Assembly: GCA_009746045.1 (NCBI GenBank)
Contig: RPFO01001048.1
Location: 184,204 to 248,203 of the forward strand
Reading direction: 5' to 3'
Source of the DNA: Mesostigma viride
Taxonomy: Eukaryota; Streptophyta; Mesostigmatophyceae; Mesostigmatales; Mesostigmataceae
DNA: 64,000 bases
The position numbers and the translations under genes were made by a program. This document shows, in pieces, positions 54,441 to 64,000 of this stretch (positions are counted from its first letter, which is position 1; each line of letters starts with the position of its first letter). Under the pieces are notes generated by a model. That model was not told where the DNA came from. It did no database searches and saw only the letters and a list, made by a program, of their open reading frames with translations.

Positions 54441-54608
54441 CCTCGCATGGTGAGGGAGGCGGCGAGGGCCGCGCGGCGGGGTGTGACCGGAACCGGATCG
54501 ACGTCTACTCGAAGACGAGGAGACAGTGAGCGCGACGTCTTGGAGGTTGTAAACCGTTTTACAAAGAAATGCATGACAGAAAAACAGGCTTTTATTAAAA
54601 TATTAAAA

Positions 54609-56449
54609 TTACTTATCCGCTCCATGCAGGAAAGGAGCGATTTCATCCATCGACAGGCCAGACAACGACGTGATCGAATAATCCTTCTCATCGCCCCACC
54701 ACGAGGGTTTATACCTATCAAGAAACGCATGCATGTCCGCCTTCGAAATTTCCAAGCAACCACCGCCACGGCTGTTGCCCTTTGACCCTTTGGCAGAAAT
54801 TCCCAGAGTTGGGCTTAACAACCTGTTGACGAGCCCGCTACACTGTGCAAAAGACAACCTACCAGCCTCGCCTGCTCGCCGTTGGTATCCAAATGTTGAG
54901 CGCATGAACCAGGCCTTGTCGGCAATTTCGCCGTCAATTCTATTCCCTAGTGCAATCGTCTCGTCGCGCGTCAACTTCATTGTGAGATTGGACGGATCAG
55001 CCGTCGTGATGAAGTCGATGATAGGCGTCCCTTCTAGTAGCTTGAGCGTAATGGCCAGAGACTGTGCTAGTCCAAAACGAGAATACGCCTTCAAATCAAA
55101 CAAGGACTCTGACTTCTGCAGAATCAACAGATTGTCTCTGAAATGCTCCTTGGTTCCTAGTCCCGTCAACTTCGAATATTGCCGAACGCCAACGTACGCC
55201 TTCCTCCCCATCTCCTTGTCCAGAATTTGAGGGAGCTCGTCGTCGATGAGATCATACGGAATCTCATACAACCGATGAGTCAATTCGTACACCGCCTTCA
55301 GACGCATTTCGTACGGTGAAAGTGGAACCGTGCCGCCGATTCTCCCCTCTAGATCCTTGTACTCCTCCTCGCTCAGAAGCACCACCTCCCTGTCCTTGTC
55401 TGGATCTTCTAGTACCGGAAGCGGGGGGCGTCGATGTCCCCCAACTCCTCCACAGCCGACACCTCCACGCCGTAGTCCTCCGTCAGTATCTTGATGAGAT
55501 TTCCCTTGTAGTGGGACCTCGACACCGCGAGATCTTGCTGGTTCCGGCAGAAGAGACGGAACTTGGGGCAATTTCTGTCATAGATACGCGACTTGTCCGC
55601 GCTCCAGTCGCAGACTACGTCGGCGTTGTCGAACAGCAGCTGGATGAGCGCAGTGTCCCCCGCGATCATGTTCTCGACGATCGTGCCGTAGTCCGTTGGG
55701 GGCGGTTAATGAGCGAAGTATCGTCTCGGTAGAAGATTACCATCTCTCCCTTGACTAGATGGCGAACCCTAAAAATTTGCTGGAGGGTTGTCGTGTAGCT
55801 CGCGTAGTTATCCCCGTTGATGAACATCCCCACCATGCTGTCGAACGTGTGCTCCGTGTAGCTGACTCCAACCGTGATCGTTGGGCTGAAATCAGAAAGT
55901 CAAGGTCAGCCCACGCAGCATTCGCACCAACCTCTAGATCCTCTTTGCTTGTCAGGCTAGTGTAAAGGCGACCATTCTTTTTCTGCTCCGTGATTTTTTT
56001 AATACCTCATACGCCATGGCGGCCTCTTTTTTTCCAGACATTGGGCAGAAGATCCTCTCCCCGCCTCTATCCTCCTCTGACACTCAGTAACAAACCTGTC
56101 CACGCAGACCTTTCGCCAGTTCTTTTCTGATGTCACATCCACCCATCGCAGAGTCCTGTTGGTAGGGCGCCGGAAGGTGTTGCAATCCACCTCCATAGTA
56201 TCCGCCGCGCGATAGGCCGCTATGAACTCGTATACCTTTCGAGTAACGGTAGCGTCTAGCAATCACGACCTTGGACGTCTCAATGAGCCTGATGAACTTC
56301 CTCAACACCTCGCGCTTGTATTTCACGTGGCCCTGCGAAATCGCGGTGAGGGTGTTATATATTTCGTCTAGGATGAGGAGATCGAACGGTTGGTCTGTGA
56401 CGCGCAAGATGCTGTTAAGAACGACCAGCACCCTGTCATCAGACATCAT
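54609..56449 (-). pseudogene. Helicase and C-terminal parts of the viral primase-helicase
   Basis: Continuation of 56,463-58,187 in changing frames. Visible in order: LLILDEIYNTLTA (Walker B/motif II), KVVIARR followed in another frame by DATVTRKVYEFIAAYR, WADLDFLIS, then TITVGVSYTEHTFDSM and LQQIFRVRH (motifs V-VI). These match the SF2 helicase of herpesvirus origin-binding proteins. An uncharacterised C-terminal region ends at 54,609 (MDEIAPFLHGADK). At least six frame changes occur, several at runs such as T7 (56,027), G5 (55,697) and G6 (55,425). Known role: unwinding at viral origins. As written it cannot be translated through. Confidence 0.8.
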
Positions 56450-56462
56450 CCCTTCGGACCGC

Positions 56463-58187
56463 TCAGGTAGTGACGGAAATTCGGGTCACTGGACAAGATA
56501 TGGAACGCGTTGTCCTCCCATGCAATCGTCCTCCCGCGCTCGCCAGAGACTTGTAGTTGCGATCCTCCTCCTTGGACAGGCTGATGTTAGCCACCATGCA
56601 GCACACGCGGATACCTGGATCCCTCCTCACCGCCTCGTTGACGAGTTCACGAATCCTCTCAGATTTACCTGTTCCGCAGTTGGACTGGACGAGGATGGTG
56701 CTCTTGTGCGGGCCTCTAAATAGCGCATCCCAGCTGAAAGGCTTGATTTTCTCGGACGAGTACGTGTGAGTGAACGGCACTTTGTCCGAGTCCGCGAGCT
56801 TCATCACGGGCGGGGAGATCTCGATGAATCGGTGCTGTGAGTCCTGGTGGCATCTGTACTGTACAGCGCCATTAGGGAGTAGCAGGTTATAAGGCCCGTT
56901 GTTGTCGTGTATCTTGAGGCAGATCCTGCATAACGGATCCACAGAGTCGACGGAGTACTTGACGAACGTTGCGACACCTCGATCGGATTCTTTACAGGTT
57001 GTGCGCATAAACTTGCATCCAGGCGAAAACTTTTTCATTGCTTCGATGGATGGCGAGATGTCCAGGCCCTGAGGTGGTTGGATAGTCTTCCCATACCCTC
57101 GAAACACTGTATGGCTCGTTTCGGATAGTTCCGCATCATCGACATGGGGGAGCCGGGTCAGTCCCTCTTCGTTGAAGACAGTCACCAAATATTCGCCGAC
57201 GTCGGAACTACCCCCTGGGACTGGGCGGAGGTACGCGTCCTCGCCGCTGTCTCCGCGCTTCTTCATCCCTATCATGCGAAAGGCCCGGTACCTCGAATAG
57301 ATCATTCTATCGTAGCAAAACTTGATGTCGTGTTTAGGCGCCCAAACGCCAGTTGTTTTCTCCACAATCGGGTTCCCGTTCGCGTGCATGTCCTCCCAAT
57401 CCTCTTTCGAGTGCTGGGACTTGACGAGTCTCTGGCACACCTCAGACTGATATCCTGAAGATAAATCCATCGCGCACTGAAGAAGAAACGACTGAAAAAG
57501 CTCTCCCATCTTGACACGATCCTCCATTGTCGGGATGTAGATCGTCGGCACCGTGACATGAACAGAGTTCTTGAAAATGCCGCTCCTGACGCGATGGCCA
57601 ACAAGGACCCGCATATCTCGCTCTTCGTCAACAGTTATCTCGTACATGTCGTTGAAGAACATCGATATGGCCGCTTTTGCGTACTTCTCCAGCTGGTAGT
57701 CCATGGGTTCTTCCGTTTCCCAGTCAAAATCGAAATATGGGACGACACTCACGTCGGGGGATAGAATTTCTAGCAAATGCGGATCGCTTGTTGACAACTC
57801 TGCGTGGGTCTTGATCAAGTCCTCCCTGCACCCAAAAGCGGCATACATGTTCGTTTTTTTGTACGTGTTCAGCGCCATGAGGTACTTCATTCCACGAGAG
57901 CGACCATACGCCTCCGAAGCGTCTTGGGGTTTTTCCTCTTCGTACGAGTACATCACCCCCGGCGTCCGAGCAAAGAAAGGCGTATCTTTCGACGCGAACC
58001 ACAGAGGAACAAATTCCGCGGCGGTCGACATCTTAGAGGTTGTGTGAGCGCGAGAGTGTGGATTGTCGTGGGAGAGTCCACCTTTATCCCCGTGGGAGAT
58101 CTCCGACGGGGAATCGACTCGTGTCGGCTTGTCGGTCACGTCGTGTCGGTCGACCGTGTCGTCATGCAGGTTGAAGTTCGAGACCAT
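56463..58187 (-). CDS. Viral AEP primase half with helicase Walker A
   Basis: A 574-codon frame; the true start may be the inner ATG at 58,031 (MSTAAEFVPLWF), since the first 52 residues look non-conserved. Archaeo-eukaryotic primase motifs are in order: YFDFDWE (151-157, metal-binding D-x-D), KNSVHV (S-x-H at 208-210) and CYDRMIYSRYRAFRM (third acidic, D293). A Cys/His cluster follows (C420, C423, H427, C446, H452), then ILVQSNCGTGKS (Walker A, 502-509) opening the SF2 helicase, whose remainder is at 54,609-56,449. Role by family: primer synthesis and origin unwinding for viral DNA replication. It is truncated by a frameshift near 56,460 and lies 126 bases downstream of the recombinase. Confidence 0.85.
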   Translation of the reverse strand: MVSNFNLHDDTVDRHDVTDKPTRVDSPSEISHGDKGGLSHDNPHSRAHTTSKMSTAAEFVPLWFASKDTPFFARTPGVMYSYEEEKPQDASEAYGRSRGMKYLMALNTYKKTNMYAAFGCREDLIKTHAELSTSDPHLLEILSPDVSVVPYFDFDWETEEPMDYQLEKYAKAAISMFFNDMYEITVDEERDMRVLVGHRVRSGIFKNSVHVTVPTIYIPTMEDRVKMGELFQSFLLQCAMDLSSGYQSEVCQRLVKSQHSKEDWEDMHANGNPIVEKTTGVWAPKHDIKFCYDRMIYSRYRAFRMIGMKKRGDSGEDAYLRPVPGGSSDVGEYLVTVFNEEGLTRLPHVDDAELSETSHTVFRGYGKTIQPPQGLDISPSIEAMKKFSPGCKFMRTTCKESDRGVATFVKYSVDSVDPLCRICLKIHDNNGPYNLLLPNGAVQYRCHQDSQHRFIEISPPVMKLADSDKVPFTHTYSSEKIKPFSWDALFRGPHKSTILVQSNCGTGKSERIRELVNEAVRRDPGIRVCCMVANISLSKEEDRNYKSLASAGGRLHGRTTRSISCPVTRISVTT

Positions 58188-58313
58188 GTTGGAAGGCTGT
58201 ATATCGTATGTTTAGAAAAAAAAGTTTGGATTAAAAAATATTCAGTTCGTCTAAAAACACACAAAACTCGAACCTCGAACCTCGAGAAAATGATCCCATG
58301 GAACTTTTTATTT

Positions 58314-59640
58314 TCATGCACATTGCATGCATTTTAGAATACACTTTTCGACATCCATGAAATTTCCCACGGGAAAACTATCTACTTTTTCCTCGGCCTC
58401 AGCCGACGTCCGCCAGTCTCGCCACCCTGGGGGTGAAATCACCCCCTGCCGCTCGTAAAGGGCTCCTGTGAGCACGTCGTGTCCCATCAAGTCACCAGCC
58501 CATTTTCGCTTTTGCCACGACGCGCCCTTCAAAAAACGGGTGATGTACGCCTGCCTCGTTGCATCGATTCCGTGGTAGATGCGGTTATAGCGGTTGCTAT
58601 ACAGGGTGTGATCTATTGGATTGCCCGGAGACCTCGGGTCCTCGAATACGTACGCCTGGTTAGCTCTCGCCCCCAGTGCGTTAATCAGCTTAGAGTACCC
58701 ATCTGGGATCTTGAAGTCATAGACGCCGAAAGTCTCTCGCGTCTTGAATTTTTTGATGATGATGCGATGCTCGCTAGGAATGTATCCGTTCTCGTGCGGC
58801 CCGAGCTCGTCGATAGACCCGACGATGCGCATCTGATCGTGGTCGTACCTGGTCGGAGGCAATTTCTCACCAGACAGATAGAGAAGACCCATCAGAGCTG
58901 CGTCGGAGGGGGTCCTTTTTGAACTCGGCGGCGGCGATCCGCTGGAGCTGCTCGTACGTGTGTCTCAGGGGCTTGTTCTCGGCCCTGTAGAACTTCCTGT
59001 CGAGATCGCCGACCTTCAGCTCACCGACGGGCAGCATACGCGTCCGTCACGTCGCGTGGGAGCCTCTTCTCGGATGGCATCATTCGATTCACCCCGTTGA
59101 CGACTCCAAGAAGGTTCTTCTCGTTCTCCCTCCACGCGTCCTCTTTCGAATGCGCGAGATTGCGTTTGGGTTCCGAGGTCTCGTGGACGACGCGAAGGAC
59201 AGGGCGGTGTCGGCGAGGCAGTCGACCGACTCGTCTTGCGAGCACCCCATTTTGTCGAGGAGAACTCGCAGCCTGCCGATGTAACCTTTCGCGGTTCTGC
59301 GCGTCGCCCCGCGCTCTTTCGAGGGCCTGCCAGGCTCGTGATGCTCTGGCCGGGCATCCGCTGCGGCGACGGCCTCGTTGAACGTCCAATATCGCCCATC
59401 GCTAACTCGCGGTAGTTTCGCCGGGATGAACCGGTTCCGGCGAGGGTGGAGAGGTCGCCTCCAAGCCGATTTTGTCCGCGCACTCCTGGTTTTTGCGATC
59501 CATCGGTCACTCGGATTCCAGACGCCCTTCTTGACCTTGCTCTTGGCCGAGATGCAGTTCGTCTGGTCGCGGGCGATGGCTCGCCTCTTCGCCTGGGCCC
59601 GTCGCCACTGCTCGCGACGCTCCTCTACAGTCACCGTCAT
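58314..59640 (-). pseudogene. Viral tyrosine recombinase (integrase), frameshifted
   Basis: About 440 codons if read from ATG at 59,640 (MTVTVEERREQW). The core-binding domain TAKGYIGRLRVLLDKMG lies near 59,270, then shifts frame (59,389-59,021). The catalytic part is in the clean frame 58,892-58,314: LPPTRYDHDQM (first Arg), IIIKKFKTRETFG (Lys), ATRQAYITRFLKG (second Arg, with Gln where His is common), WAGDLMGHDVL (His) and TGALYER (Tyr nucleophile). This R-K-R-H-Y set defines tyrosine recombinases, which integrate Polinton-like viruses and virophages. At least two frame changes upstream of 58,892. It overlaps the 59,507-60,001 frame. Confidence 0.8.
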
Positions 59641-60001
59641 TTGATGACTGAACATTAGACAATTTTTTTGCCCGTGGCTTTTTATACCCCACGGGGTGGA
59701 TTCTTGGGCGTCCTCTGGGCCGCTTTGGTTCGTGTCGTTTTTCCGTTTTGGAGGGTAACCGCCCACGTGGACGCCTGCGATCGCTCACCAAGGCGAGGAT
59801 AGCCAATCGGATTTCGGGTTTCATATCGTGACAGGTGGACGGAATCGTGTCGTTGTGGCCAGCTTCTTGAAGGATCCTAACGACACGTTCTAACGTTTTA
59901 GATCCGAGACGGGATCCCGCGCAGTACCGAAGCAGTGCTTGAGTGTCTAGAACGTACTCCTTCTCGACGCCAGTGTATCGTTTTGCGGGCGAAGGATTCA
60001 T
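59507..60001 (-). CDS. Viral AT-hook-like protein
   Basis: 164 codons from ATG at 60,001. The N-terminal half is helical (VLDTQALLRYCAGSRLGSKTL, given here only in part); the middle has two basic Arg-Gly-Arg patches, RRPRGRLPSK and KRPRGRPRIHP, typical of AT-hook DNA-binding motifs. The last 45 codons overlap the recombinase start in another frame and look like low-information sequence, so the real end may lie near 59,640 with a frameshift. Upstream, 60,003-60,014 reads TTATATTATAAT, a possible promoter between the ATPase stop and this start. Role unknown; DNA-binding is inferred from the motif. Confidence 0.6.
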   Translation of the reverse strand: MNPSPAKRYTGVEKEYVLDTQALLRYCAGSRLGSKTLERVVRILQEAGHNDTIPSTCHDMKPEIRLAILALVSDRRRPRGRLPSKTEKRHEPKRPRGRPRIHPVGYKKPRAKKLSNVQSSNDGDCRGASRAVATGPGEEASHRPRPDELHLGQEQGQEGRLESE

Positions 60002-60023
60002 GTTATATTATAATCAGAGAAAT

Positions 60024-60907
60024 TTATTTTATCGACAAGAAAACATTGAAGTTCTTTCGAAACATTTTTTTCGGGTCGCGTTGGTCGAAGTCGATCCCGA
60101 AAAAACTATGAGGGTCGTCCTTGACGGCGTGATCCCACAGCGCGAGAAACTCGTCTGGCGCCACGGCTCCTGCGCTCTCTTCCGCGATCTGACGCGCGGC
60201 CCTGTGGTCTTTTGTGCGAAAGAGAGCCAGAAAACTGATATTGGCTCGCACTGCTCTAGGGACACCACCGCTGGTGTACGCTTGCGTAAGGAAAATCATA
60301 CTCGTTAGGAAATGCCTGTGCTTGAAAGCAAAAGCCGCGACAGCGTTCTTGGAAGAGCTTTGGTAGAGTGCGCTCCCTTGCATATCGTCAATCAGAATCA
60401 GTGAGCTAGGGGGCCGTGCTCGAACCTGGTCTCGGGTTTCGTCCAGTTCATGGCGTCTAGACGCAGATACATCGACAGCTCCATCAAATCTTCGTTTTTC
60501 TTTCCGTGGACGTATTCGCGTTGAAACGTTTCCCACACCCTGAGATCGTCCTTGTACCGCTCGTACTCGTGGAGGTCAGATTTGATGTGATCCACCATTC
60601 CATCGAATGCCAGGTTGGAGTACACTTCCATCTCCATCACTGGCTCGGGGAGCTCTTTGTACTTTGGCTCCGTGTGTGCGGATCCACTGATAAGGTAGAG
60701 CTTGTCGAATGAGTTGTTAGTGAAATAAGTCTTCGCCATGTTGACCGCCGCGGTTGTTTTTCCCGAACGCCTCGCCCCACAAAAGTTGGCAATGAAGTGC
60801 AAGCTCGGCATGTTTTGCGGGGCGGGACGCTGAGGGGCGTATCGCTGCTTGATGTCCCTATTCTCCAGCGATTGAATTCGTCGCTCTTCGATGACAGCCA
60901 TTACCAT
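60024..60907 (-). pseudogene. Viral A32-like genome-packaging ATPase, one frameshift
   Basis: Two overlapping frames make one gene of about 290 codons. 60,907-60,398 carries FIANFCGARRSGKTT (Walker A, residues 44-51) and a helical domain with YERYKDDLRVWETF. 60,536-60,024 carries SLILIDDMQGS (Walker B), then FLTQAYTSGGVPRAVRAN with the Gln-containing sensor expected of FtsK/HerA-type packaging ATPases, ending FNVFLSIK. The switch falls near 60,405, at a G5 run. Role by family: pumps viral DNA into the capsid. Length and motif spacing fit virophage/Polinton-like ATPases. Start may be the first or third codon (MVM). Confidence 0.85.
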
Positions 60908-60917
60908 TCTTAAGACA

Positions 60918-61445
60918 TTTTATTCCTCCAATGAAGCGAGGAGGGATGCCCGGATGGCGGCCATGCGAATCTCGTACGGGGTCATCGCGACAGGGGGCGG
61001 GGGTGGCGGTGGAAGCTGGCGGGTCTTGATCGGGGGTGGCGGGGTGTCCGGCTCTGACTCTCTTGGTTTTCGCCCCCGTCTAGGTTTCGGCGTGTCGGCG
61101 GGTGTCGAGGCGACGCTGTCTTCCGCAAGAAGGCGTTCGATCGCGATTTATTTCGAGCTTCCTGCAGCTCGAGTTCAACGAGCCTTTGTCGCTGGATTCC
61201 AGTTCCTTCGCGAGGACCTTGCGCTTCGTTATCTCTGCCTCCTTTTCATCGTTCCGTCTCTTCTCCCTCTCTGCCTTTGAGCGCTGTTGATAAATCCTCA
61301 TCTTGTCACGTAGGGCCTTTTTCTGTTCGTCGTTCAACGGCTGTCCTTTTCGAATCGTCCTGACCAGGTCCACCTGCTCTTCCCGCGTCTCGGCGAAGGT
61401 CTCGTCCTGGAAGCTCATTGGGGTCTCTGAAGCCTCAGAGGCCAT
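60918..61445 (-). pseudogene. Small viral coiled-coil/proline-rich protein
   Basis: Starts MASEASETPMSF at 61,445. It runs through a Lys/Glu/Arg-rich predicted coiled coil (LRDKMRIYQQRSKAEREKRR, then EAEITKRKVLAKEL) to a stop at 61,080. In another frame from about 61,140 the reading continues through KPRRGRKPRE, a run of prolines (PPPPIKTRQLPPPPPPP) and MTPYEIRMAAIRASLLASLEE (in part) to TAA at 60,918, only 11 bases before the ATPase start. A frameshift near 61,140 would join the two. No family is recognised. Its start is 24 bases from the divergent plus-strand ATG at 61,470, so the two probably share a promoter. Confidence 0.5.
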
Positions 61446-61469
61446 GTTTATATTCTACGTAGATAATAA

Positions 61470-62692
61470 ATGGTCGTGCTTACAACCCTGAGCAGACCGA
61501 CAAACCTCGCCACCGGGTTAACGCTCGACCCCGAAATGGAGGAGCGTGTTTCTGCTGTCGAAACGGACATCGACGGGCTTGAGACTAGCGTGTCGTCGCT
61601 TCTGAGCAAGTCGCACCCATTTGATGAGTCGCTTGTCGTCGACGGATTCAAAATTTTTTATCCAAGCCAACCGACAAATTTGCGAATCGGAGACGATTTC
61701 GACGACGAAACCGCGAGTGACCCATCGGAACTCGTCTACAACCTCGTCGTGAACGGGTATTCGTATTTCAAGAAGGCACTACGATAGTCGACGATCTCAC
61801 TCTAAACGAACCGTACCTTACGGCGAAAGTGGGAGCAAACCAATACCACGTCTTCGACTTCAGTCCTGACACGCTGCTAGACCCCGGCGGCAGAGTCCTG
61901 ACCCGCGCGCAACTGGACTATCTTTTCGACCAACACGGAGTAGGCACCACGTCGATAACTAATTTGAACGGGGATTTCGTCCTTCATCTCGAAGACGGGA
62001 CGACCGTGTCGCACCAAAACGCGTTCAGCGTCATCAACGACCAGATGTGCGAGTTCAGCTTCCTTACAATGTTACTAAAGGCGACGCGAGTGGGATTTGT
62101 AAATATACGTATCGCGACTATCATGACCCAATCGGCCATGGGCGATAACGTCGTGGATGGAACAGTGGGGTATCCGTATTTTTCCGATGCGTTCTTTGGA
62201 CTCGGCGGATCTCGATTCAACGGCCTCCCTCTCCGCGTGGAGTTGTTGTCTTTCGCAACGATTCGCGACGACAACCGCCGCCTTTCACTAACTGGGAGAT
62301 CGTTCACCATTACGCGTACCTACTCGCCACTCACGGATTGGAGAATGGGACCGATTGAACCTTTGAACGAAATCCACTGGAGCACCACTCCCGCCAATGC
62401 TACATGGGAGGTAGTGGAGGGTACGACCCTCAAACAGGGCATTAAGATGACGACCCCTTTCGCGTACCAACGCAAACTTCCCATCAGGTGGTACATGAAT
62501 TCCACACAGCTCACGCCGACCACCCCGACGATCGGCGGAGTCTCCCTCTCGCAAAACGGAGGACTGCGCGGGGAAGACGCCGTAATCACCGCGCCAGTAG
62601 CGGCAGACAGTAATAAGTTTTTGAACTACGAGATAGACGTATACAACGACTCCACCCTTACCGCATGCAGCACCCAAAAAGGGGGATGTTGA
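61470..62692 (+). pseudogene. Unrecognised viral protein, probable virion component (frameshifted)
   Basis: The first part, 61,470-61,787, has a helical start (EMEERVSAVETDIDGLETSV) and VDGFKIFYPSQPTNLRIGDD. From 61,790 the reading continues in another frame (VDDLTLNEPYL) to 62,692, with beta-rich, Thr/Asn-rich sequence such as YHVFDFSPDTLLDPGG, YPYFSDAFFGLGG, SFTITRTYSPLTDWR and LPIRWYMNSTQLTPTT. About 400 codons in total. Composition and position next to the packaging ATPase suit a capsid, penton or spike protein, but I see no diagnostic motif and cannot say which. The break is one frame change near 61,785. Confidence 0.5.
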
Positions 62693-62706
62693 TATGCGTT
62701 TCTAAA

Positions 62707-63574
62707 ATGAGCCAGCTTCACCCCGGCATCCGGACCCCGAGTTCGTACATTTCGTACCTCAATCCTGTAAAAATCTCGATTAACGGCGTGTACGCAGACC
62801 ATGGCGTTGGATGGGGGAAGTCGTTGAATCCTCTCACCGGTTTTCATCTGATGGCGAACGGGGTGTCTCAAGTGGCGTTGGACGGGAGTTGACGACAACA
62901 ACGTTCCAAAACCCATCCGAAGGCGATGATGTAGAACTCAGATACAGGATCGTAACCGTAAAGGACTCGCCAAACCTGTCAGGAGAGACCGTGGAGATAG
63001 ACGGCCCCGCTATGACGCTCCATTCTCTAGAATCGTTCTCGCGCCACTCCGTGACCACGCTGCAAACAGAAGCTTCGAAATACTACTTTGAAGGATCTCC
63101 CGAAAAATTCTTTTTGGTAAAAACAGCCACTCCGGCACCAAGCAAATGTGTTGTTTTTTCAGAGCAGCTCATAGACGGCCCATTTCTATTATGTTTTCAG
63201 CTATATTTGGGCAGCAACGATGCCTTTGTCTCGTTCGCGGAAAATACTATGTCTTTGACGAATAAATATCACCCGCAACGACGGATGCCCATCAGAACTG
63301 GAGAAATGCGGCTACGACGCATTGGGGTATGCTGGGTATCAATCTTCACCATAGTGACTATGCACTCGACCTGTTTGACAATCTGAAGTCGAAGGTTCGA
63401 TACACGTTAAACTCATCATGGAGGCAACAAAACAGCTACTGGGTGGCGTTTAGAAGAAAGTCGGATGGAAAGGTGGAGCGTTATATATCAAAAACAACTC
63501 CTCAAGAACTTAGTGACATGACTAAAATCAAACTCGTCCGGTATATTTACAACCACTCCTACAGACATTCTTGA
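62707..63574 (+). pseudogene. Second unrecognised viral protein (frameshifted)
   Basis: ATG at 62,707 (MSQLHPGIRTPSSYISYLNP), 14 bases after the previous stop, with TTTCTAAA just upstream. The frame runs to 62,892, switches to 62,890-63,320 (ELRYRIVTVKDSPNLSGETVEIDG, in part; then KYYFEGSPEKFFLVKT) and switches again to 63,574 (LDLFDNLKSKVRYTLNSSWR, SDGKVERYISKTTP). Beta-rich with many hydroxylated residues. Not recognised; a structural role is inferred from the neighbouring gene and shared style. Two frame changes. Confidence 0.45.
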
Positions 63575-63587
63575 CCCGTACATTCCG

Positions 63588-63999
63588 ATGCCCCTCCGAC
63601 CAGTCTTCCACTTGAGCGGAGAGTACCATGGCGCGCATGTCTGGCCCATTAAGGACGACCTCCAAGACATAGAGTTCGACTCTCTAAAAACCAACAACCC
63701 ATCCGGAGCGTACACAGCCGTCGGCGACGTGTTGGAGAACCAACAGATCGGTCACCGACATCAATTAAGCAGACATGCCACAGAGACGAGCTGGTAGAAT
63801 CCATAATATTTTGGCAGTGTATTCGTTCATTTGCACGCCGATTGAACATCGGGACACTTAACAACCGTTCGTATGACACTCTCATTCGTGAGTGTTAGCT
63901 CCTTGAACCAAGTATTCGCAACCCCTGGCACGGGTTTTGTTACGCTGTTATTTCCCCGAAAAATGCTACAATTCCTCGACGAGGTGGACCTGTGACGCA
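63588..63999 (+). pseudogene. Third plus-strand viral frame, incomplete
   Basis: 63,588-63,797 reads MPLRPVFHLSGEYHGAHVWP and DDLQDIEFDSLKTNNPSGAY. The same frame is open upstream into DILDPYIP, so it may be the end of the previous gene after another frame change. After 63,797 the sequence to the window edge has no clear frame. No family recognised. Confidence 0.35.
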
Positions 64000-64000
64000 G

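Larger units (their letters stand above)
54446..63999. mobile_element. Endogenous Polinton-like virus / virophage-like element (right end outside window)
   Basis: A compact gene block unlike the surrounding repeats: minus-strand genes from 61,445 down to 54,609 with gaps of 11, 22 and about 126 bases, and a divergent plus-strand block from 61,470. Its contents are an AEP primase-SF2 helicase, tyrosine recombinase, A32-like packaging ATPase and probable structural proteins. That combination of replication, integration and packaging modules is known from Polinton-like viruses and virophages integrated in algal and protist genomes. The capsid gene is not confidently identified and the right boundary is not in view. 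Confidence 0.75.

Noticed and set aside
59016-59510. Separate minus-strand gene of 164 codons
   Set aside because: Its content is Ser/Arg-rich and non-conserved, while another frame of the same strand carries recombinase sequence.
62811-63058. Minus-strand frames over the plus-strand viral block
   Set aside because: Short shadows of the plus-strand frames without protein-like features.

Overview
This window looks like nuclear DNA of a GC-rich, repeat-laden unicellular eukaryote, most likely an alga or alga-like protist. The evidence is one clear spliced eukaryotic gene with nine exons, CCCTAAA-type telomere-like repeats, several families of non-LTR retrotransposons and DNA transposons, long micro- and minisatellites, and an endogenous DNA-virus-like element. 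The species cannot be named from the sequence.

Layout. 1-5,700: debris of a non-LTR element (called LINE-A here: ORF1 pieces, a broken reverse transcriptase, AATT-tailed 3' ends) and GC-rich filler. 5,857-7,216: two MITE-like elements, one with a TA target-site duplication and one hAT-like with an 8-bp duplication, the second carrying a nested LINE-B 3' end. 7,507-16,191: the only confident host gene, a UTP7/WDR46 (BING4) homologue of the small-subunit processome, about 569 residues. All eight introns are phase 0, the first is GC-AG, and the introns hold CTC, CAT and 25-bp repeats. 17,756-22,108: a 4.35-kb DNA transposon of unrecognised family; an internally deleted relative lies inverted at 50,634-53,330. 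22,560-40,430: a second retrotransposon (LINE-B: Cys/His region, reverse transcriptase, restriction-like endonuclease) on the minus strand. It is split by a 13.24-kb insertion (23,871-37,111) with CACTA-type inverted termini and GTTACC-rich subterminal arrays. That insertion is packed with 50-bp and 152-bp repeats, GGGA and CCCT tracts and a roughly 2-kb segmental duplication. A 5'-truncated LINE-B copy sits head-to-head with it at 39,357. 40,443-50,530: 173-bp satellite arrays, an ORF1-only LINE interrupted by a 482-bp foldback element, and a hAT transposase remnant.

54,058-63,999: the most interesting region, an endogenous Polinton-like-virus/virophage-like element that runs off the right edge. 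Reading leftward from 61,445 on the minus strand are a small coiled-coil/proline-rich protein, an A32-type packaging ATPase, an AT-hook protein, a tyrosine recombinase, and an archaeo-eukaryotic primase fused to a herpesvirus-OBP-like SF2 helicase. From 61,470 a divergent plus-strand block encodes unrecognised, probably virion, proteins. Together these genes would cover replication, integration, DNA packaging and presumably particle building. Most are broken by single-base frameshifts, several at homopolymers, so the element is either decaying or affected by consensus errors. Its left side abuts four roughly 110-bp repeats, each with a 12-bp inverted repeat.
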